DNA of 64,000 nucleotides from Aurantimonas sp. HBX-1 (GCF_021391535.1 NZ_CP090066.1:2927501-2991500), one strand, 5' to 3'. Positions 25,405 to 34,037 are shown, counted from the stretch's first letter. Numbers and translations: made by a program. The notes: generated from the letters alone by a model not told the origin.

Positions 25405-26457
25405 TCAGCCTTCGACGGCCATGGTCTCGCCGGCTTCGAACTTCGCACGCTGGCCTTCGCGCTCGTCTTCCGGAGCCGGGACGAGGCCGTAGGCGACCAG
25501 CGGGCTGTCCGGGCCGACCATCTGCTCGGAGAGGAAGAACTGGACGTACTCGCTGAGGCCCGGGACCACGCCGATATGGGCCTTCTTCACGTAGAAGTAG
25601 AGCGGCCGCGACACCGGATACTCACCCGCGGCGATGGTTTCGGCCGACGGCACCACGTCGCTCATCGTCGCGACCTTCAGCTTGTCCTGGTTCTGCTCGT
25701 AGAAGGCGAGGCCGAACACGCCGATGGCCTGCTTGTCGGCATCGATGCGCGACAGCGTCTCGGTGTAGTCGCCCGAGATCTCGGAAACCGTGTTGTCGTT
25801 GCGAACCTGCAGGCACTGATCCTCGGCCGCATCCTCGTCCATGCCGGACGCGGTGAAGGCTTCGAGCGCGCCGGAGGCTTCGCAGCCAGCCGCCAGAACC
25901 TTCTCTTCGAAGACTTCACGCGTGCCGTGGTTCGACGCCGGGATGAACGCGGTGATCTTCTGGTCCGGGAGCGAGGCATCGACATCCGACCAGTTGGTGT
26001 ACGGGTTGTCGACGACCTTGCCGTCCTGGACGACCTTGGCGGCCATGGCATTGAAGACGATTTCGGGGGTCAGCGCGAAGTCCGGGCCGGCCGCGTCGGA
26101 GGCGAAGACGATGCCGTCATAGCCGAACTGCACTTCCTGGACGTCGGTCACGCCGGCGTCGGCACAAGCCTTCAGCTCGGCCGGACGAATGGCGCGCGAA
26201 GAATTGGCGATGTCGATCGTGTCCGGGCCGACGCCCTGGCAGAACTGCTTCAGACCGGCCGAGGAGCCGCCGGACTCGACGATCGGCGTCGGGAAATCGG
26301 GGAAGGTCTCGCCGAAATTCTCGGCGACGATCTGGGCATAGGGAAGAACAGTCGAGGAGCCTGCGACCTGGACCTGTTCGTTCGACTGCGCGCCGGCATG
26401 ACCGACGAGCGAAAGGGCGGTGCCGAGCGCGAGGCCGGCGATGAGCTTGTTCTTCAC
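25405..26457 (-). CDS. pstS: Periplasmic phosphate-binding protein PstS
   Basis: PstS captures phosphate in the periplasm and delivers it to PstCA. The 350-residue protein has a signal peptide (KNKLIAGLALGTALSLVGHAGA) and phosphate-loop residues in QVAGSSTVLPYAQ and VESGGSSAGLKQF. A second contact region, PASNHGTREVFEE, follows. It belongs to the SphX-like class of about 340 residues. The start is GTG 26457 with AGGAG nine bases upstream. A Pho box lies directly upstream, so it is the first gene of the phosphate-starvation operon. Confidence 0.95.
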   Translation of the reverse strand: MKNKLIAGLALGTALSLVGHAGAQSNEQVQVAGSSTVLPYAQIVAENFGETFPDFPTPIVESGGSSAGLKQFCQGVGPDTIDIANSSRAIRPAELKACADAGVTDVQEVQFGYDGIVFASDAAGPDFALTPEIVFNAMAAKVVQDGKVVDNPYTNWSDVDASLPDQKITAFIPASNHGTREVFEEKVLAAGCEASGALEAFTASGMDEDAAEDQCLQVRNDNTVSEISGDYTETLSRIDADKQAIGVFGLAFYEQNQDKLKVATMSDVVPSAETIAAGEYPVSRPLYFYVKKAHIGVVPGLSEYVQFFLSEQMVGPDSPLVAYGLVPAPEDEREGQRAKFEAGETMAVEG

Positions 26458-26548
26458 GGGTGAGTCTCCTTGAGGAGTTACGTTTCCGAACCGAGCGTTG
26501 CGAGGCCACCCTGTCTGGCGGCTGCGGTTCGCGGTAACCTCTATCGAC

Positions 26549-26592
26549 GCGACAAGAAGTCTCTATGACAAAAACGTCTCACTATTGTGACA
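26549..26592 (-). promoter_or_regulatory. Pho box upstream of pstS
   Basis: Read on the minus strand, TGTCAC (26587-26592), TGAGAC (26576-26581) and TGTCAT (26565-26570) follow one another at exact 11-base intervals. That is the PhoB direct-repeat pattern; a further TTGTCGC lies at 26549-26555. It sits in the 137-base spacer between the phoR stop and the pstS start. Confidence 0.8.
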
Positions 26593-26594
26593 CA

Positions 26595-27914
26595 TTAACC
26601 CGCTGATATTCCTGTGTTTTCTTCTGAACTCGGTTTGGAGGTGCCGGGATCGGGGAATCGGGCGGTGAAAACCGAGCCCTCGCCGACCCGGGAGGTGATC
26701 AGGAGTCGGCTGCGATGGCGCAGGAGGATGTTGCGCACGATCGACAGGCCGAGCCCGGTGCCCCGCTGCGAGCGATCCTTGCCGAGATCGACGCGATAGA
26801 AGCGCTCGGTCAGGCGGGGGACGTGCTCGGCCGCGATGCCGCGTCCGAAGTCTCGGACGGAGGCGTCGATCACCGGCGCGCCGCGCTCGGTGGTGCGCGC
26901 CAGCTGCATCACCACGCGCCCGCCCCCGTCGCCGTATTTGCAGGCGTTCTCAACGAGATTGGCGAAGACCTGCATCAGCTCGTCCTCGTCGCCGATGACC
27001 AGCACCGGCTCCTCCGGCAGGGCCAGCTCGATGGCCAGGCCGCGCTGCTCGGCGAGCGGGCGCATCTGCGCCTCGACCTGGCGGAACAGGGCGGCGAGGT
27101 CCGCCTTGGTGGCGATCGGGACGTGGCGCTTCATCTCGATACGCGACAGCGACAGGAGATCGTCGATCAGCCGGGACATGCGGGTCGCCTGCTCGCGCAT
27201 GATGTCGAGGAAGCGGTCGCGGGCGGCGGCATCGTTGCGCGCCGGGCCCTGCAGCGTCTCGATGAAGCCGGTGAGCGAGGCCAGCGGCGTGCGCAGCTCG
27301 TGGCTGGCGTTGGCGACGAAGTCGGTGCGCATCCGCTCGAGCCGCAGCTCGGCGGTACGGTCGCGGAACAGCATGAGGAAGAAATGCGGCCGCTCGCCTT
27401 GGTAAGGCGGGATCGGCACCACCTCGACCTGCCACGTCCGGTCGAGCGGGCGGCGGTCTTCGAGGGTCGCAAGGCCCGGCTGCAGGTGCTCGATGACCCG
27501 CTCGACCACCGCCAGCAGCTCCGGCGAGCGGAAGCGCAGCGACACCGGATCGCCCAGCGACATGTTGCCGAAGGCGATCAGCGAGGCCGGGTTTCGGTAG
27601 CGCAGCAGCATGAAGCGGTCGACGATGAAGGCGGGTTCCTGGAACGCCTCAACCACCGCCTTCATGCCGCGTCCGGGCCATACCACCTCGCGCTCGGCGG
27701 CGCGGATGCGGCCCCGCGGGCTGTGGCCGCGGCTCGGCCAGTGGACCACCAGCATGAGCGCGACGAAGGCGGCGAAGCAGCCGGCGGCAGCTTGCGGAAA
27801 CGCCCAGCCGAGCAGCGCGAAGAGCGCGGCGGCGGCCACGGTGATCGTCCGCGCGCGGCGCCGCCCGTCGGGGCGCGGCTGCGCCTCGTCCTCGTCCTGT
27901 CGTTCGTCGGTCAT
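26595..27914 (-). CDS. phoR: Phosphate regulon sensor kinase PhoR
   Basis: PhoR phosphorylates PhoB when phosphate is scarce. The 439-residue membrane kinase has two closely spaced hydrophobic segments (about residues 24-58), a PAS-like domain (about 90-190), the HisKA site FVANASHELRTP with H205, and an ATPase domain with N-box NLVENACKYGDG, G1 DFGRGI and G2 GTGLGLSIV. There is no large periplasmic domain, as expected because the signal comes through PstSCAB-PhoU. It lies directly upstream of the Pho box and pstS on the same strand. Confidence 0.95.
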   Translation of the reverse strand: MTDERQDEDEAQPRPDGRRRARTITVAAAALFALLGWAFPQAAAGCFAAFVALMLVVHWPSRGHSPRGRIRAAEREVVWPGRGMKAVVEAFQEPAFIVDRFMLLRYRNPASLIAFGNMSLGDPVSLRFRSPELLAVVERVIEHLQPGLATLEDRRPLDRTWQVEVVPIPPYQGERPHFFLMLFRDRTAELRLERMRTDFVANASHELRTPLASLTGFIETLQGPARNDAAARDRFLDIMREQATRMSRLIDDLLSLSRIEMKRHVPIATKADLAALFRQVEAQMRPLAEQRGLAIELALPEEPVLVIGDEDELMQVFANLVENACKYGDGGGRVVMQLARTTERGAPVIDASVRDFGRGIAAEHVPRLTERFYRVDLGKDRSQRGTGLGLSIVRNILLRHRSRLLITSRVGEGSVFTARFPDPGTSKPSSEENTGISAG

Positions 27915-28031
27915 CGTGGTCGCAGCTTCCCGGCCTCGCTGAAAGGGCGCAATCGCCAGATCATGCCCTGTCCTAGAGCCGGTACTTTAGAGCTTCATGA
28001 CGGCGGGGGGCCGAAAAGCGATCGGCGCGCC

Positions 28032-29132
28032 TCACGCTGCCGGCCGCAGGCGGAGCGAGTACACCATGAGGTCGCGCGTTTCCTGGCCGACGCCGGGGTC
28101 GATGGCGAGCTGGCCCTCGGCCGTCGCGCCGGCCGGCACCTCCATGTCGAAGATGAAGGTCTCCTCGGCGATGCTGGTGGCAAAGCGCTGCCTTCCGCAG
28201 GTCGTCTCACCGGCAAACACGCAGCGGACGCCGAACTCGCGCGGCGCGCCGTCCGGAGAGCCCACCGTCAGCTCGCCGCGCACGGTCTGCCCCGCGAGGG
28301 AACGCACCACGCCCGGACCGATGACGAGGCCGATCTCGGTGCCGGTCCCGACGGAGGGCACGTCGATCCGCACGCCGGACTGTCCGGCGGTGGTTGTCTC
28401 GGCGGTGACGCGGCCACCATCGGTGGCCCGCACCGCCTCGATGTCGCTGCCGTCGAAGACGCTGATCCAGTCGGCGTCCGATTCCGCGCTCTCGCCCGAA
28501 GCGCTGCGGATGGCCTCCTCGACGCTCATGCCGTCGCTCGCCTCGACCTCCGGCGTCGCCATCACGGCGGAATAGAGCCACCAGGCCGCGACGACGAGCA
28601 GCGCCAGGACGGCGATCGCGGCAACCACGCCCACCAGCCAGCGGGGTGCCCGGCGGGAGGAAGCGGCGGCGGGCTTGCGATTGCCGGGCGACCAGTCGCC
28701 CGCGGGGGTCGACGCCGCCGGCACGGCAGACGCCTCCGCGACGCGCGCCTCGCGCAGCTTGGGGGTGTCGCCTTCCGTCGATCCGCCGGCGGCGGCGGAG
28801 CCCGTCGCGTCATGCTCCGGCAGCGACGGTGCCGGCAGATCGTCACCGTCGGACGCGGTCACCGCGAAGGTCGCGGGAGCGGGACCTGCGTCGGGTCCTT
28901 CGGCATCTGCCGCGAGCGAGCCGCCTGGCGGGTAATCGGCCTCGATGCGCTCGATCGCCGCGATCAGCTGTTCGAGCTGGCGGTCCGCCGCGTCTTGGCC
29001 GACACCCTTTTCCGCGACGACGCGCTGGATGGCGCGTTCGGCGGCCTCGTAGACCTGCACCCGGAAATCCGGGTCGTCGGCATTTCCTTCCTGCAAAGCA
29101 CGCCGGACACTCGTTTCAATCGTGCTGGCCAA
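28032..29132 (-). CDS. Hypothetical single-span membrane protein
   Basis: I do not recognise a named family beyond similar unnamed rhizobial proteins. From the TTG at 29132 (AGGCGG five bases upstream) the product has 366 residues. The N-terminal 65 residues form a helical cytoplasmic segment (ETSVRRALQEGNADDPDFR, QLEQLIAAIERIE). A low-complexity Ala/Pro/Asp linker follows, then one transmembrane helix at about 164-190 and an all-beta outer domain with two cysteines (FGVRCVFAGETTCGRQ). The topology suggests an anti-sigma-like or envelope-sensor role, but that is only inference. The start is uncertain since no ATG fits. It is 117 bases from phoR. Confidence 0.7.
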   Translation of the reverse strand: MASTIETSVRRALQEGNADDPDFRVQVYEAAERAIQRVVAEKGVGQDAADRQLEQLIAAIERIEADYPPGGSLAADAEGPDAGPAPATFAVTASDGDDLPAPSLPEHDATGSAAAGGSTEGDTPKLREARVAEASAVPAASTPAGDWSPGNRKPAAASSRRAPRWLVGVVAAIAVLALLVVAAWWLYSAVMATPEVEASDGMSVEEAIRSASGESAESDADWISVFDGSDIEAVRATDGGRVTAETTTAGQSGVRIDVPSVGTGTEIGLVIGPGVVRSLAGQTVRGELTVGSPDGAPREFGVRCVFAGETTCGRQRFATSIAEETFIFDMEVPAGATAEGQLAIDPGVGQETRDLMVYSLRLRPAA

Positions 29133-29352
29133 ATAACGCCGCCTTTTGTCAATCGAAGCAAAGCCCGGCCGAAGACGACGAGCACAGGACGTGCAGAATA
29201 GTACGCCGCGGCGCCCCGTCCAACCAGGGAAGTCATGCCGGGACCGCTGCCGCTTCCGGATCGCGCCCTCCGGCGCAGCCAATCCGCCGAGGCCGCGTTG
29301 AGTAAAGCGGGGCATCGCCCCCTCGACCTTACGCGTGACCTGGAGGAAACCC

Positions 29353-30162
29353 ATGACATCCACCGACCTGCTCAGCCTCGAGGGCCAGATCGCCCTCGTC
29401 ACCGGTTCCTCGTCGGGAATCGGCAAGGCGACGGCCCTCGAACTGGCCCGCGCCGGCGCGGATCTGGTGATCAACCACCTCGGCTCTTCCGAGGCGGCCG
29501 ACGCGGTCGTGGCCGAGATCGCGGCTCTCGGCCGGCGCGCCATCTCGGTCGGGGCCGACGTCGCCGCTGAAGAAGACGTGATCGCGATGTTCGACCGGGC
29601 GGAGCGCGAACTCGGCCCGCTCGACATCGTCGTCTCCAACGCCGGCATCCAGAAGGATGGCGCCATCGCCGAGATGAGCCTCGACGACTGGAACGCCGTG
29701 ATCGCCGTCAACCTCACCGGCGCGTTCCTGGTCGGGCGCGAGGCGGTCCGGCGCTTCCGGGCAAAGGGCCCGCGGGAGACGGTGAGCCGGGCGCTCGGCA
29801 AGCTGGTGTTCGACTCCTCGGTGCACCAGGTCGTGCCCTGGGCCTTCCGGGTGAACTATGCCGCGTCCAAGGGCGGGCTGGACCTTCTGATGCGTTCCAT
29901 CGCCCAGGAAGTCGCGCGGGAAAAGATCCGCGTCAATTCGGTCGCGCCGGGCGCCATCGCCACGGCGATCAATGCCGAGGAGCGCGAGGACGGCGAAGAG
30001 GAAATGCTCAAGCTGATCCCCTACGGCCGGATCGGCGACCCCGCCGATGTCGGACGCACCGTGGCCTGGCTGGTGTCGGACGCTGCCGACTACATCACCG
30101 GCCAGACGCTGTTCGTCGACGGCGGCATGACGCTCTATCCGGGCTTTCGCGGCAACGGCTGA
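29353..30162 (+). CDS. SDR family oxidoreductase (glucose 1-dehydrogenase-like)
   Basis: A 269-residue classical short-chain dehydrogenase. The cofactor motif is TGSSSGIGKA, then NAGIQ, catalytic Ser in FDSSVHQ, and Y-x3-K in YAASKGG. The ending YITGQTLFVDGGMTLYPGF resembles glucose 1-dehydrogenase-like enzymes. The loop SRALGKLVFDSSVHQVVPW is longer than usual. Substrate unknown. The ATG at 29353 has GGAGG six bases upstream, which decides it against the ATG at 29335. A second SDR follows after 94 bases on the same strand; the pair may act in one sugar or polyol pathway. Confidence 0.9.
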   Translation: MTSTDLLSLEGQIALVTGSSSGIGKATALELARAGADLVINHLGSSEAADAVVAEIAALGRRAISVGADVAAEEDVIAMFDRAERELGPLDIVVSNAGIQKDGAIAEMSLDDWNAVIAVNLTGAFLVGREAVRRFRAKGPRETVSRALGKLVFDSSVHQVVPWAFRVNYAASKGGLDLLMRSIAQEVAREKIRVNSVAPGAIATAINAEEREDGEEEMLKLIPYGRIGDPADVGRTVAWLVSDAADYITGQTLFVDGGMTLYPGFRGNG

Positions 30163-30256
30163 CGCGGCCCGCCTCACCCTCGCGCAGGCGCTTCGCCTTC
30201 TGCTATGCAGACGCTTTGCCGGCATCCCCGGCACCACGAAGCGGAGGATCAGCGCG

Positions 30257-31048
30257 ATGGCACTCAAGGGACAGGTCGCGATCGTTACCGGCGGCGCCAA
30301 GGGAATCGGCTACGCCATCGCGCAGCGCTTCCTGCAGGACGGCGCCCGGGTGGTGATCGCCGATATCGACGAGAAGGCCGGAACCGCCGCCGAGAAGACG
30401 CTCGGCGAGTGGGGCGAGGTACGTTCGGCGGTGTGCAACGTCGCCGACCGGCTGCACGTCCACAACCTCGTGGCCATGACGCTCGGCGAATTCGGCGACG
30501 TCGACATCCTGGTCAACAATGCCGGCATCGTCCACAAGGCCGACTTCCTCGATCTCGACGAGGCTGCCTTCGACCGTGTGCTGGGGGTGAACCTGAAGGG
30601 CTCGTTCCTCTGCGGCCAGGCGGTGGCGCGGCACATGGTCGAGAAGGTCAAGGCGGGCGGCGAACCCGGCACGATCATCAACATGTCGTCGGTGAACGCG
30701 GTCTTCGCGCTGGCCGACCAGGTCGCCTACTCGGTCTCCAAGGGCGGCGTCAGCCAGTTGACCAAGGTCATGGCGCTGTCGCTCGCGCCCTACGGGATCA
30801 GGGTCAACGCCATCGGCCCCGGCTCGATCATGACCGACCTCCTGAAGGCGGTGGCCAGCGACAAGGCGGCGGCACGGAAGATCCTGTCGCGCACCCCGCT
30901 CGGCCGGATCGGCGAGGCGGCGGAGATCGCCGGGGTGGCGGCGTTCCTGGCCTCGAAGGACGCCAGCTACGTCACCGGGCAGACGATCTATGCCGATGGC
31001 GGCCGGCTCGGCCTCAACTACACGATGCCGGTGCCGAACGAGGACTGA
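30257..31048 (+). CDS. SDR family oxidoreductase
   Basis: A 263-residue classical SDR of the 3-oxoacyl-ACP reductase/glucose dehydrogenase type. Motifs: TGGAKGIGYA for NAD(P), NNAGIVHKADF, catalytic Ser in INMSSVNAV, and YSVSKGG. The sequence ADIDEKAG after the second strand, with an acidic residue, favours NAD(H). GGAGGATCAGCGCG precedes the ATG. It is only distantly similar to the preceding SDR, so this is not a recent duplication. Substrate not assignable. Confidence 0.9.
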   Translation: MALKGQVAIVTGGAKGIGYAIAQRFLQDGARVVIADIDEKAGTAAEKTLGEWGEVRSAVCNVADRLHVHNLVAMTLGEFGDVDILVNNAGIVHKADFLDLDEAAFDRVLGVNLKGSFLCGQAVARHMVEKVKAGGEPGTIINMSSVNAVFALADQVAYSVSKGGVSQLTKVMALSLAPYGIRVNAIGPGSIMTDLLKAVASDKAAARKILSRTPLGRIGEAAEIAGVAAFLASKDASYVTGQTIYADGGRLGLNYTMPVPNED

Positions 31049-31117
31049 TCGCCCGGCGACGCCGGCGGACCGCGCCGGGGCCGAGAGCCCCGGGCGTGTG
31101 CGGCGAGACGGGCGGGA

Positions 31118-31825
31118 TCAGCCCCGCTCGTCGCCGTCCTCGTCGGTCTCGGTGCGCCGCATCGAGGTGAGCTTGGCGAACACCGCCGCCGCATCGAGCT
31201 CGCCGTCCTCGGCCGGCGCGGCCGGCTCCTGGCGATGCCAGTTCTGGGTCTGCGAGGCCGACAGCAGCCGCTCTTCCTCGGCGATCTCCTCGGGCCGGAT
31301 GATGCCGCGCGAGGCCTTCTCGACCTCAAGGTCGAGATCGATCTGCGAGCAGAGGCCCAGCGTCACCGGATCCATCGGCTGCAGCGTCGCGGAATTCCAG
31401 TGCGTGCGCTCGCGGATCTGCTGGATGGTGTTCTTGGTCGTGCCGACCAGCCGCGAGATCTGCGCGTCCTTCAGCTCCGGGTGGTTACGCACGAGCCAGA
31501 GGATGGCGTTCGGCCGGTCCTGGCGCTTCGAAACCGGCGTATAGCGCGGCGCCTTGCGCTTGGCTTCCGGCACACGGACCTTCGGCGTGGCGATCTTAAT
31601 CCGGTAGTTGGGATCCTTCTCGCCCTTCTCGATCTCCTCGCGCGCCAGCTGGCCGTTCATCACCGGGTCGAGGCCCTTGATGCCGGTCGCCGACTCGCCG
31701 TCGGCAATCGCCTTCACCTCGAGCGGATGCAGCGTGCAGAAATCGGCGATCTGCTCGAAGGAAAGCGAGGTGTTGTCGACGAGCCAGACGGCCGTCGCCT
31801 TCGGCATCAATAGTTGCTGTGCCAC
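31118..31825 (-). CDS. trcR: Cell-cycle transcriptional regulator TrcR (DUF1013)
   Basis: A 235-residue DUF1013 protein, found almost only in alphaproteobacteria and named TrcR in current annotation. It opens MPKATAVWLVDNTSLSFEQIADFC and has two helix-turn-helix-like regions, the second being DAQISRLVGTTKNTIQQIRERTHWN. An acidic tail follows. The start is GTG at 31825 with AGGAGG nine bases upstream. It adds to the cell-cycle regulators in this window (gcrA, gapR, mucR). DNA targets are not known from sequence. Confidence 0.9.
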   Translation of the reverse strand: MAQQLLMPKATAVWLVDNTSLSFEQIADFCTLHPLEVKAIADGESATGIKGLDPVMNGQLAREEIEKGEKDPNYRIKIATPKVRVPEAKRKAPRYTPVSKRQDRPNAILWLVRNHPELKDAQISRLVGTTKNTIQQIRERTHWNSATLQPMDPVTLGLCSQIDLDLEVEKASRGIIRPEEIAEEERLLSASQTQNWHRQEPAAPAEDGELDAAAVFAKLTSMRRTETDEDGDERG

Positions 31826-32045
31826 GGATACAATCCTCCTAAGTGCCTGCCCCGGGGGACCGGCCGTGGAATCTCACCACATGTCATGGAATTGGCGGCC
31901 GTTATAATGTGTCGGCCTGACAGGTGCAAGGAAATCGCGCCGCCGGCCGCGAATGGGCGGGAGCACCAACCGGCTCGCCGGGGGCGGCCGGGAACGCCAG
32001 CCCCGGCCCCGAAGGCACGGCGGGACGCACCCGCGGGGCGCCTGT

Positions 32046-33032
32046 TCAGGTGGTCAGGACGATCTTGCCGATATGATCCTCGTCCATGTGCCGGTGCGCC
32101 TCCGCCGCCTGATCGAGCCGGTAGCGCGCCTCGATCAGCGGCCGCACGCCGCCGTCGGCGACCAGCGGCCAGACCTTCGCCTCGAGTTCCCTGGCGACGC
32201 CGGCCTTGAAGGCCACCGGCCGGGCCCGCAGCGTCGAGCCGGTCAGGGTCAGGCGCTTCGTCATGATCAGGGCAAGGTCGATCTCGGCCTTCGGACCGTT
32301 GAGGAAGGCGATCTGCACGATCCGCCCGTCCTCGGCGGCGAGCTTGAGGTTGCGGTTGGTGTAGTCGCCGCCGACCATGTCGAGAATGACGTCGATGCCC
32401 CTGCCCCCGGCCGCCTCGCGCAGCGGCTCGACGAAGTCGCCATTGCGGTAGTTCACGCAGAGCGCCGCGCCCAGGCTTTCGGCCGCCCGGCACTTGTCGT
32501 CGCTGCCGGCCGTCGCGAAGACCCGCGCCCCGAAGGCCCGGGCAAGCTGGATCGCGGTGGTGCCGATGCCGGACGTGCCGCCGTGGACGAGGAAGCTCTC
32601 GCCTTGCTTCAGGCCGCCGCGCTGGAAGACGTTGTGCCAGACGGTGAAGAAGGTCTCGGGGATGCACGCGGCCTCCTCCAGCGAGATCCCCTCCGGCACG
32701 GGCAGCGCGTTGCTCTCGGCGACGACGGCATATTCGGCATAGCCGCCGCCGGCGACCAGCCCCATCACCCGGTCGCCGGGCTTGAAGCGGCCCGCGCCCT
32801 CGCCCACCGCCGCGACGGTGCCGGCGATCTCGAGGCCGGGCCAGTCGGGCGCGCCGGGCGGCGGCGGGTAGGCGCCGAGCCGCTGCAGCACGTCGGGCCG
32901 GTTCACGCCCGCCGCCGCGACTTCCACCAGGATCTCGCCGGCCGCCGGCTCGGGGACCGGCCGCCGTCCGGGCTTCAGGACCTCCGGGCCACCGAACCCG
33001 TCGCACCGCACGAATGTCATCTCGTTCGTCAT
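32046..33032 (-). CDS. NAD(P)H-quinone oxidoreductase, PIG3/zeta-crystallin type
   Basis: A 328-residue zinc-free medium-chain dehydrogenase. It has the quinone-reductase N-terminus (GFGGPEVLKPGRRPVPEP), GVNRPDVLQRLGAYPPPPGAPD, and the NADPH-binding loop VHGGTSGIGTTAIQLARAFGA typical of the PIG3 subgroup (TIGR02824). The zinc-binding cysteines of alcohol dehydrogenases are absent. The enzyme probably reduces quinones or activated alkenes in the cytoplasm. GGAGG lies 9 bases before the ATG at 33032. It is divergent from the small RNA and DUF1465 gene. Confidence 0.92.
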   Translation of the reverse strand: MTNEMTFVRCDGFGGPEVLKPGRRPVPEPAAGEILVEVAAAGVNRPDVLQRLGAYPPPPGAPDWPGLEIAGTVAAVGEGAGRFKPGDRVMGLVAGGGYAEYAVVAESNALPVPEGISLEEAACIPETFFTVWHNVFQRGGLKQGESFLVHGGTSGIGTTAIQLARAFGARVFATAGSDDKCRAAESLGAALCVNYRNGDFVEPLREAAGGRGIDVILDMVGGDYTNRNLKLAAEDGRIVQIAFLNGPKAEIDLALIMTKRLTLTGSTLRARPVAFKAGVARELEAKVWPLVADGGVRPLIEARYRLDQAAEAHRHMDEDHIGKIVLTT

Positions 33033-33104
33033 CGCAAATCGCCTCCGGCCCGGGAAGGTAGAGAGAATCTTGCGATGGCGAGGCGTCGTTAATCCCCGGG
33101 TAAG

Positions 33105-33219
33105 CTTTCCAGTGTTTAACTTCGATCAGTCCAGATTGATGGATAGGCGGAGCGATCTCGCCCCGTTTGACGCCTCCCTGTTGAAACTCCTGAGAGCCGC
33201 TTTCGCGGCTCTTTTTTTT
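33105..33219 (+). ncRNA. Candidate trans-acting small RNA, possibly AbcR/alpha-r15 like
   Basis: A strong one-directional terminator at 33193-33219 stands on the plus strand although the nearest upstream gene runs the other way, so it must end a short untranslated transcript. The segment before it has a GGCG-N9-CGCC hairpin near 33155-33172. Two single-stranded C/U-rich stretches follow, CGCCTCCCTGTTGAA and CTCCTGAG, both able to pair with Shine-Dalgarno sequences. This layout resembles Hfq-dependent rhizobial sRNAs of the AbcR (alpha-r15) kind. The 5' end is a guess. Confidence 0.55.
33193..33219 (+). terminator. Intrinsic terminator of the candidate small RNA
   Basis: AGAGCCGC-TTTC-GCGGCTCT is followed by a run of eight T on the plus strand only. 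It is among the strongest terminators in the window. Confidence 0.9.
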
Positions 33220-33242
33220 GCGCCGGGTTTGGCTAATTCCGG

Positions 33243-33256
33243 TTAACCATCGTTAA
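33243..33256 (+). promoter_or_regulatory. CtrA-box-like site upstream of the DUF1465 gene
   Basis: TTAACCAT followed by CGTTAA gives TTAA-N6-TTAA. The CtrA consensus is TTAA-N7-TTAA or TTAACCAT, so one half matches exactly but the spacing is one base short. It lies 110 bases before the DUF1465 start. Confidence 0.35.
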
Positions 33257-33365
33257 TGGGAGACGCTTGCCAAGCCGGGGGTCTCGCCGCACTTTCCCGG
33301 GACGCACGAATCTTCGTCCTGCCGGCGATCGGCACGATGCAGGCCCCGGGAGGCTGTCTCAGCCA

Positions 33366-33896
33366 ATGACGACGCAGAATACCGATTCACCGAAGGAAGA
33401 CCGGACCATCCGGCTCGCCGAGCACCTGGCGTTCTCGCGCTCCTTCCAGCCGCTGTTCAACGAGGGGATGGCCCTCGTCGACGAGACGGCGGTGTATCTC
33501 GACGGCGTCGGCCGGGTCGAAGCCAAGGCCATGTCGAAGGCGGCGGCGACGCTTTACGCCGCCGAATCGATGCGGCTGACCACGCGGCTGATGCAGGTGG
33601 CGTCCTGGCTGCTGCTGCAGCGCGCGGCCAACCAGGGCGACATGTCGCGGGCGCAGGTCGAGGCGGAAAAGGTGAAGGTGCGGCTGGAAGGGCTCGGCAG
33701 CGCCCGCCAGTCCCCGCAATATGCCGAGCTGCCGGAAACCTTCCGCCACATCGTCGAACGCGCCATGAAGCTCGAGCGGCGGATCGCCATGCTTGACCGG
33801 GAGATCTACGGTGACGCTTCGCGCCGCGAGGACTGGCCGACCACCAATCCGGTGGGCGAGCAGATCAACCTGCTGAAGACCGCCTTCAACGGCTGA
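33366..33896 (+). CDS. DUF1465 family protein
   Basis: A 176-residue, mostly helical protein of the alphaproteobacterial DUF1465 family: FSRSFQPLFNEGMALVDETAVYLDG, YAAESMRLTTRLMQVASWLLLQRA and PVGEQINLL. The family has no settled function, though its distribution follows alphaproteobacterial cell-cycle genes. No signal or membrane segment is present. The ATG at 33366 gives the family N-terminus; Shine-Dalgarno is weak. A CtrA-like site lies upstream and a terminator at 34010 downstream. Confidence 0.88.
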   Translation: MTTQNTDSPKEDRTIRLAEHLAFSRSFQPLFNEGMALVDETAVYLDGVGRVEAKAMSKAAATLYAAESMRLTTRLMQVASWLLLQRAANQGDMSRAQVEAEKVKVRLEGLGSARQSPQYAELPETFRHIVERAMKLERRIAMLDREIYGDASRREDWPTTNPVGEQINLLKTAFNG

Positions 33897-34009
33897 CCGT
33901 GGCGGGCGTGCCCCTAGGGGGACTTCCGGGCGCCCGTTGACCAGCGCATGCGGCGGAGCGTCCCCGCACGCCGTACGGTAAGGCGCACACGTCTCGAGCA
34001 ACAGCTCCG

Positions 34010-34037
34010 CCCGGCATCGCACGATGCCGGGTTTTTT
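34010..34037 (+). terminator. Intrinsic terminator after the DUF1465 gene
   Basis: CCCGGCATCG-CA-CGATGCCGGG, a perfect 10-bp stem, is followed by six T. It separates the DUF1465 gene from the TRAP operon. The rest of the 297-base spacer shows nothing else I can name. Confidence 0.88.

Noticed and set aside
33897..34037. Second small RNA before the TRAP operon
   Set aside because: The terminator at 34010-34037 is well explained as the end of the DUF1465 transcript, and no independent promoter is convincing.
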